From Flammeovirgaceae bacterium (GTDB taxonomy: Bacteria; Bacteroidota; Bacteroidia; Cytophagales; Cyclobacteriaceae), in assembly GCA_016709845.1 (NCBI GenBank), contig JADJMA010000060.1, positions 62,001-126,000 on the forward strand: a stretch of 64,000 bases of DNA, read 5' to 3'. Within the stretch, counting starts at the first letter, position 1. The number at the start of each line of letters is the position of its first letter. A program made the translations under genes and the position numbers. This document shows positions 57,936 to 64,000 of this stretch, piece after piece. Under the pieces are notes generated by a model, which worked only from the letters and a program-made list of their open reading frames with translations, was not told where the DNA came from and did not search any database.

Positions 57936-60129
57936 ATGATAGTGGCAGAAGAGAAAGATGAATTGAAGGTTAAACTCAAGGAAATATTCGGGTATAGCCA
58001 ATTTCGCGGGAATCAGGAAGTGGTAATCAGAAACATCTTAAGTGGAAAAAACACATTCGTAATAATGCCTACCGGGGCGGGTAAGTCATTATGCTATCAA
58101 CTACCCGCCATGATTAAAGATGGCCTGGCTATTGTTATTTCTCCTTTAATCGCTTTGATGAAAAATCAGGTTGATCAGTTAAATGCCTATGGCATCAACG
58201 CGCGATTCTTAAACTCTACATTAAGCAAAGGTGAAATTACCCGGTTAAAAAAAGAATGTATAACCGGAGCCGTAAAGCTTTTATATGTAGCTCCTGAATC
58301 TTTAAATAAAGAAGAGAACATTGAGTTTTTACAAAAGGTCAACGTGTCATTTGTCGCGATAGACGAAGCGCACTGTATTTCAGAATGGGGCCATGACTTC
58401 CGTCCGGAATACAGAAAAATTAAAACTATGATCGCCCAATTAGGCGACATGAATGTGATTGCGCTTACCGCAACAGCAACGCCTAAGGTACAGATTGACA
58501 TACAGAAGAATCTTCAAATGGAAGAGGCGGATGTTTTCATTTCTTCTTTTAATCGAAAAAATCTTTATTACGAAGTTCGACCCAAGAAGGAGACCAAGAA
58601 GCAGTTGATTCGGTTTCTAAAAGAGCATAAAGGTAAGTCAGGTATTATCTATTGCCTTAGCAGAAAAAAGGTTGAAGAAATTGCGCAACTAATTAATGTG
58701 AATGGATTTAAGGCAGCCCCTTATCATGCGGGATTGGATCCGGATGTTCGCATGAAAAATCAGGATGACTTCCTGAATGAAGAAACAGATATCATCGTTG
58801 CCACCATTGCGTTCGGAATGGGGATTGACAAGCCCGATGTTCGTTTTGTTGTGCATTACGATGTTCCAAAATCGCTGGAAGGTTACTATCAAGAAACTGG
58901 ACGAGGTGGCCGCGATGGGTTGGAAGGCGTTTGCTTAATGTTCTACAGCCACAATGACTTAAGTAAACTCGAGAAGTTTAATAAAGACAAACCGGTACAG
59001 GAACGTGAAAATGCACTAGTCCTTTTGCAGGAAATGGAATTCTATGCAGAGTCACCCGTTTGTAGAAGAAAACAACTACTCCACTATTTTGGCGAAGAGT
59101 ATAAAGAAGAAAACTGCGGCTCATGCGACAATTGTGTTCACCCACGCGAGCGCTTTGATGGAACCGAGTTTGTTAAAATGGCTATTGAAGCTACCAAGCA
59201 AACCAACGAGCGCTTTAATCTTACACACCTGGTAAATGTTATCCGGGGCACAGAAGATGAATATGTAAAGAGTTACGGACATTTCGATCTACCAATCTTT
59301 GGTAAGGGCGATCAAAAGGATGCCGACTTCTGGAAATCCGTTATTCGTCAGACATTGATCTACCAATATCTTGAAAAGGATATTGACAATATTGGTGTTT
59401 GAAGATATCTAAGAAGGTCGTGCTTTCCTTAAAAAGCCACATGCTGTGGAACTGGCCCTCGATCATAACTTTACTACGGATGTAGAAGATGAAGAATCAT
59501 CCGAACGCGTAATAATCAATGCTAAGTCGTATGACGAGAAGTTGTTCGAAATGCTGAAGATCCTTCGTAAGAAGGTTGCCAAAGAAAAAGATTTACCTCC
59601 ATATGTAATTTTTCAAGATCCCTCTCTGGAAGAGATGGCTACTACTTACCCAACTACCAAAGATGAACTTGCTTCGGTAAATGGCGTGGGTATGGGTAAA
59701 GTAAATAAATTTGGAAAGGAATTTATTGATCTTATCTCCACCTACGTAGAAGAGAACGATATTGAAACTGCCTCTGATATTGTTGTTAAATCATCCGTCA
59801 ATAAATCGAAGATTAAGATTTTTATCATTCAACAAATTGATCGAAAGGTTGAGTTGGATGAAATTGCTGATTCGAAAAATGTAACATTCGATGAGCTCCT
59901 GACCGAGATTGAAAACATCTGCTACTCGGGCACCAAGCTTAATCTTGATTATTATATCGACTCTGTACTTGACGATGACAAGCAACAACAGATTTACGAT
60001 TACTTTTTAGAATCGGAAACCGATAGCCTTGAAGATGCGGTAAATGCACTCAAAGAAGAGGATACAGATTTTACAGAAGATAATGTGCGTTTAATGCGGG
60101 TTAAATTCCTAAGTGAATACGCCAATTAA
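57936..60129 (+). CDS. recQ: ATP-dependent DNA helicase RecQ, one damaged site
   Basis: The start is taken at ATG 57936 (MIVAEEKDELKVKLKEIFGY); an upstream frame exists but overlaps the KpsF start. Walker A is PTGAGKSLCYQLPA, the DEAH motif IDEAHCISEWGHDFRPEY, and motif VI has ETGRGGRDG. The zinc site CRRKQLLHYFGEEY with CGSCDNC leads to the RQC domain. The HRDC domain reads ATTYPTTKDELASVNGVGMGK. Two bases are missing near 59398 and 59415, where the corrected reading is GVLKISKKGRAFLKKPH. The joined length is about 731 aa. RecQ unwinds DNA in recombination and fork repair. Confidence 0.94.
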
Positions 60130-60136
60130 AAATTGG

Positions 60137-60177
60137 TAGTAACAATTGATAAGAATCAAGATTATCAATTGTTACTA
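60137..60177 (+). terminator. Terminator of recQ
   Basis: TAGTAACAATTGATAA (60137-60152) and TTATCAATTGTTACTA (60162-60177) form a perfect 16-bp stem with a 9-nt loop. Confidence 0.88.
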
Positions 60178-60225
60178 TCTCTATTTAATTCATTTTTTAC
60201 GTTCTTTGCTGCTTAATCGTCAAGC

Positions 60226-61517
60226 ATGAACATACTTATTGTCGGTAATGGAGGACGAGAACACGCACTCGCCTGGAAAATAAAGCAAAGTAAATTATGC
60301 AGTAATCTTTTTATCGCGCCCGGTAATGCAGGTACTGATCAGGTAGGAAAGAATATTTCCATTGCTATTGACGATTTTGAGGCACTAGGCAAATTCTGTA
60401 TTGAAAACAGATTCAGTTAGTTGTTGTGGGGCCTGAAGGTCCGCTCGTGATGGGTATTCGAAATTATTTTGAAAGTCAAAAAGATCTTGCGTCCATCCGC
60501 ATGGTAGGACCTGGTAAGGATGGAGCACAACTGGAAGGAAGCAAAGATTTTTCTAAACAATTTATGGTTCGTCATAGTGTCCCTACGGCTCAAGCGCGCA
60601 CCTTTCAAGCGAACGAAAGTAAAGAAGCCATTCAATATCTTGATGGTTGCAAAGCTCCTATTGTATTAAAAGCCGATGGCCTGGCTGCGGGTAAAGGAGT
60701 TATCATATCATCGACTATCGAAGAAGCAAAGGTGTCTATTAAAGAGATGCTGGAAGAAAAGAAGTTTGGTGAGGCCAGTTCAAAAGTTTTAGTAGAAGAA
60801 TTTCTTCATGGCATTGAGTTATCTGTTTTTGTGCTTACTGATGGAGAGCACTATGTAATTCTGCCTGAGGCAAAAGATTATAAACGTATTGGAGATAACG
60901 ACACCGGCCCAAACACGGGTGGTATGGGTGCGGTCTCTCCCGTGGCCTTTGCCGATTCCGTCTTCATGAAAAAAGTTGAAGACCGTGTAATTAAACCTAC
61001 TATTGCGGGTCTAAAAAAAGAAGGCATCTCTTATAAAGGGTTTATTTTTATTGGGCTGATGAATATGCAGGGTGAGCCTTACGTAATTGAATACAATGCA
61101 CGCATGGGCGATCCGGAAACGGAAGCTGTTATCACTCGAATTGATACCGATCTGGTTGAACTTCTTGATGCTTGCGCAAAAGGTCAATTAAAGAATTATA
61201 AAATAGCAATTAGTCCCAACTATGCAGTTACTATTGTGATGGCCTCGGGTGGCTATCCTGAAAATTTTGAGAAAGGAAAAATTATCTCAGGTTTGAATGA
61301 ATCGGATAAAGCCGTAATCTTTCATGCAGGCACGATTAATAAAGACAATAAGATCCTAACCAATGGCGGTCGGGTGCTGGCCGTTACCGGTACAGGGCAA
61401 ACACTCGCGGAAGCTTCAAAGCATGCCTATGTAGCCGTATCAAAAATTAGCTGGGAAGCTGCCTATTACCGAAAAGACATAAGTCTGGATCTACTTAAAA
61501 TTGAAAGCCAAGCTTAA
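60226..61517 (+). CDS. purD: Phosphoribosylamine-glycine ligase, one frameshift
   Basis: This purine-synthesis enzyme joins phosphoribosylamine and glycine. The N-terminus MNILIVGNGGREHALAWK is characteristic. The frame is lost near 60413, where one A is missing (corrected IQLVVVGPEGPLV). The ATP-grasp part follows with KADGLAAGKGVII, GPNTGGMGAVSPV and YNARMGDPETEAVI. The total is about 430 aa, normal for PurD. It stands between the recQ terminator and ricT. Confidence 0.94.
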
Positions 61518-61532
61518 ATTGCCTTGCCTCTG

Positions 61533-61564
61533 TTTGTCTTTACCCTGCCAACCACATAACTTTA
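61533..61564 (+). promoter_or_regulatory. Probable promoter of ricT-gldH
   Basis: TTTG (61533-61536), 20 nt, TAACTTTA (61557-61564): one spacer base longer and one mismatch from consensus, 28 nt before the start codon. Confidence 0.45.
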
Positions 61565-61592
61565 AGGTTTAAACTGAACTAATATATACACG

Positions 61593-62779
61593 ATGGGGTG
61601 TGCCTGTGGAACTAAAAAGGATGGAAAGGTATCGGGTTGCAACAACAACGGTGCCTGTAACACAGGTGGGTGTAACAAAATGAATGTATTTGACTGGCTC
61701 TCCAATATGGATATGCCTGTTAAAGACCGTTTTGAAGTGGTGGAAGTTCGATTTAAGAATGGAAGAAAAGATTTTTACCGCAATACGGATGGTCTTTCTT
61801 TAACAACGGGTGATGCCATCATAATAGAAGCTGCTACGGGCCATCATTTGGGGCATGTGTCGTTGCAAGGTGAATTGGTACGCCTACAAATGCAGAAAAA
61901 GAAGGTTGCCAACGATGAGGAGATTAAAAAGATCTATAGACTGGCACACCAAAAAGATCTCGAAAAATTTGAAGATATAAAAAAACGGGATTTGCCCACG
62001 TTATACCGTACGCGCGAAATAATTAAGCAGTATAACCTCGCCATGAAACTCTCGGACGTTGAGTATCAGGCTGATAATACAAAGGCTACGTTCTTTTACT
62101 CTGCCGAGGACCGGGTAGACTTCAGAGAATTAATTAAGCAGCTGGCATCCGAATTTAAAATAAGAGTGGAAATGCGTCAGATAAGCCTGCGGCAAGAAGC
62201 CGGAAGGCTTGGTGGCATTGGTGTTTGTGGCCGGGAGCTTTGTTGCTCTACTTGGTTAAGCGATTTAAAAACGTGGCTACCAGTGCAGCACGCTATCAAA
62301 ATTTATCATTGAACCCGAGCAAGCTCTCCGGTCAGTGTGGCCGATTAAAATGCTGTTTAAATTACGAGCTTGAAACATATATGGAGGCGCTTCGAGGTAT
62401 TCCTGAAATTGAAGCTCCGTTATTGACAGATCGTGGTGAAGCGCGTTTACAAAAGACTGACATCTTCAGGCGGATCATGTGGTTTGGGTATAAAGAAGAA
62501 AATGCCTGGTTCCCATTAAACATTGACCGGGTAAATGAAATCCTGGCTATGAATCGGGAAGGCAAGCGTCCTGCAAGTCTGGAGATAAATCAGGAGGAAG
62601 CCAAAGTACCTTTGGCAAAACTTAATAGTGATCTTGAAAATTTAGATAGAAAATTCAAGGATAAATCTAAAAACAGAAAGAAGAACAAGAATCACGGCCG
62701 TAACAGCGGACAGGCTCCTAATCAGCAAAATAGAAATCCACAACCCCGCAGCGGACCGAAGGGTCCTAAAAAAGGATGA
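61593..62779 (+). CDS. ricT: PSP1/RicT family protein, one frameshift
   Basis: About 395 aa. The first residues are cysteine-rich (MGCACGTKK, then CNNNGACNTGGCNK), and CGRELCCSTWLSD and CGRLKCCLNYELE carry the conserved PSP1 cysteines. In RicT (YaaT) such cysteines help bind Fe-S clusters in a complex that affects RNA turnover and differentiation. Near 62268 a T is missing; the corrected reading is SDFKNVATSAARYQNLSLNP. The C-terminal 60 residues are basic and Gln/Asn/Pro-rich. It overlaps gldH by 4 nt (ATGA), linking it to a gliding gene, an arrangement seen repeatedly in Bacteroidota. Confidence 0.88.
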
Positions 62780-63255
62780 GTCGTTTCATATTTTTATTTG
62801 CATTGCTTTTTTTGGTTGGGTGCGATTCGAATCGTGTGTTTGAAGATTACAAAGAATTTGGCGATCGCACGTGGAAGATTAATGATCGGGCCGATTTCAA
62901 TTTTGAAATTAAAGACGCTTCGAAAAAATACAACTTATATTACAATGTGCGCAATTCATTAGCATATCCGTACGCACGAATTTTTGTTAACTATTCCTTA
63001 AAAGATTCCACGCATACTGAATTAACATCAGCGCTAGCCTCCAATTATCTTTTTGATCAAAAAACCGGACGGCCTTTAGGCAGAAGCGGACTTGGTGATG
63101 TTTATGACAACCAATTTCTACTCCTTCGTAGTCACTCTTTTACTGCAGCTGGTGCTTATCAGGTTACCCTGGAACAATTTAACCGACAGGATTCACTGCG
63201 GGGTGTAATTGCAGTGGGTATTCGTGTTGAAGAAGCACCAGAATTAAATCAATAA
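62776..63255 (+). CDS. gldH: Gliding motility lipoprotein GldH
   Basis: The protein has 159 aa with an intact frame. A lipoprotein signal (MSRFIFLFALLFLVGC, cysteine at residue 16) is followed by the GldH pattern RVFEDYKEFGDRTWKIND, then YNLYYNVRNSLAYPYARIFVNY. In Flavobacterium gldH is needed for gliding, probably through the T9SS machinery. It is translationally coupled to ricT. Confidence 0.9.
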   Translation: MSRFIFLFALLFLVGCDSNRVFEDYKEFGDRTWKINDRADFNFEIKDASKKYNLYYNVRNSLAYPYARIFVNYSLKDSTHTELTSALASNYLFDQKTGRPLGRSGLGDVYDNQFLLLRSHSFTAAGAYQVTLEQFNRQDSLRGVIAVGIRVEEAPELNQ

Positions 63256-63288
63256 AAAATGGGACCTTATAAGGATCCCATTTTTTCG
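63256..63288 (+). terminator. Terminator of ricT-gldH
   Basis: AAAAATGGGACC/GGATCCCATTTTTT form an A/T-flanked stem (core ATGGGAxC/GGATCCCAT) with a short TTATAA loop and a run of six T. The 156 nt from here to the next gene show no other feature. Confidence 0.8.
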
Positions 63289-63444
63289 GAAGAGATTTTA
63301 ATCATTCGTTGGCTTACATCTGACTAGAACGGTTCTCCCTCTAAAACCTGAAAAACTAATACTAAACTCAAACAACCGTGAAAAACTATTAAGACAAATG
63401 TAAGGGGGAGAGAATGATCGTTAGGAAAAATCATTAGAAAGGAA

Positions 63445-64000
63445 TTAGAACCCAGCCACAGTTTTAAGGGAAATGGTTACTCGTGTACCTGTTTCGGGTG
63501 TAGATTCTATGTGAATTTGTCCTTTATGTATTGAAATTATCCTTTGGCTAAGTGGTAGCCCTACGCCATAACCCTTAATCTTAGAAGTAGCATCGGCCCT
63601 GAAAAACGGCTGAAATACATTATCCAGATCTTTGCGGTCTATGCCGGAGCCACTATTGGCAACTTCTACAATCAAGCTGTCCTTTTGGCAAGATAAAGTT
63701 ACGTGGGCCTTACCTATCTCAGAAAATTTGCAGGCATTTTCAATGATGTTTTTAAAAGCCACTTTGAGCAAGTAGGGATTACCATTTACACACAATCGGT
63801 TTTCGTCTTCTGGCATATCTATTATCTCTACCTCAACCTTATAATTTAAGTCAATCAAGCTTATCCCTTCGCGAGTTTCCCAAAGAATTTCATCTAACCG
63901 TACTTTAGACATGGTGAACGAATCGGACTCACGCGCAAGCCGAGCCAGATCAAGTAAACTATTTGATAGTTGATTTAAACCACGTATGTCTTCCAAAACC
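63445..64000 (-). CDS. Sensor histidine kinase, C-terminal part (cut by window edge)
   Basis: The last 184 residues are in the window; the gene extends past the right edge. The N box is NIIENACKFS, the G1 box VANSGSGIDRKDL, and GYGVGLPLSQRIISIHKG is the G2 region of the ATP-binding (HATPase_c) domain. The dimerisation region LNQLSNSLLDLARLA precedes it; its phosphoacceptor His lies outside the window. It should phosphorylate a partner response regulator not seen here. The gene ends at 63445, after which no terminator is evident. Confidence 0.88.
   Translation of the reverse strand, partial: VLEDIRGLNQLSNSLLDLARLARESDSFTMSKVRLDEILWETREGISLIDLNYKVEVEIIDMPEDENRLCVNGNPYLLKVAFKNIIENACKFSEIGKAHVTLSCQKDSLIVEVANSGSGIDRKDLDNVFQPFFRADATSKIKGYGVGLPLSQRIISIHKGQIHIESTPETGTRVTISLKTVAGF

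Overview
The window comes from a Bacteroidota chromosome, most likely of the Cytophagia type, at roughly 40% G+C. This rests on four things seen in the sequence: the gliding gene gldH, a secreted protein with a type IX secretion (T9SS) C-terminal signal, promoters of the phylum-specific form TTTG-N19-TAnnTTTG, and phylum-specific families (DUF3467 beside rpoC, DUF2723, GWxTD, PSP1/RicT). No species name can be given from the sequence alone.

Layout. 1-1.25 kb: an aminotransferase start, then pheA behind a Phe-rich leader peptide and an attenuator. 1.4-3.4 kb: a lipoprotein, a SET-domain methyltransferase and a TSUP exporter. 3.5-6.9 kb: the str operon rpsL-rpsG-fusA-rpsJ, closed by a terminator. 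7.0-8.5 kb: an accessory pair (beta-strand-rich secreted protein and lipoprotein), the lipoprotein starting in a 15-C tract. 8.6-20.4 kb: DUF3467 and the core information cluster tRNA-Trp-secE-nusG-rplK-rplA-rplJ-rplL-rpoB-rpoC, all on the minus strand. 20.6-22.5 kb: tRNA-Tyr-Gly-Thr-tuf. 22.6-30.1 kb: housekeeping genes (dciA-like, recF, pdhA, a TPR protein, an antitoxin-like gene, ribH, icd, panB, a PyrR-like phosphoribosyltransferase, an Lrp regulator). 30.2-47.9 kb: a surface-polysaccharide locus. Minus-strand genes run wzm-wzt-GT2-FkbM-capD-nucleotidyltransferase-FkbM-GT4-GT2-GT-epimerase and end with a large T9SS cargo protein. 48-64 kb: TPR and membrane proteins, a DUF2723 glycosyltransferase, two sugar-phosphate enzymes, rlmB, recQ, purD, ricT-gldH and the end of a sensor kinase.

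Assembly quality shapes the reading. About thirty genes, many of them essential (fusA, rpoC, rplJ, recF, icd, pdhA, purD), are broken by one-base indels. Most are one base missing from an A or T run, and in each case I could join the frames by eye. These look like uncorrected long-read errors rather than pseudogenes, so I annotate each as one gene over its full span.

The strongest regulatory observation is the leader upstream of pheA: a 26-codon peptide with five Phe codons, mutually exclusive hairpins and a U-tailed terminator. It matches classical ribosome-mediated attenuation. Other points worth attention are the poly-C tract, terminators that overlap the next promoter, a propeller-like repeat module inserted in a PKD domain of the T9SS protein, and an in-frame TAA in pheA.
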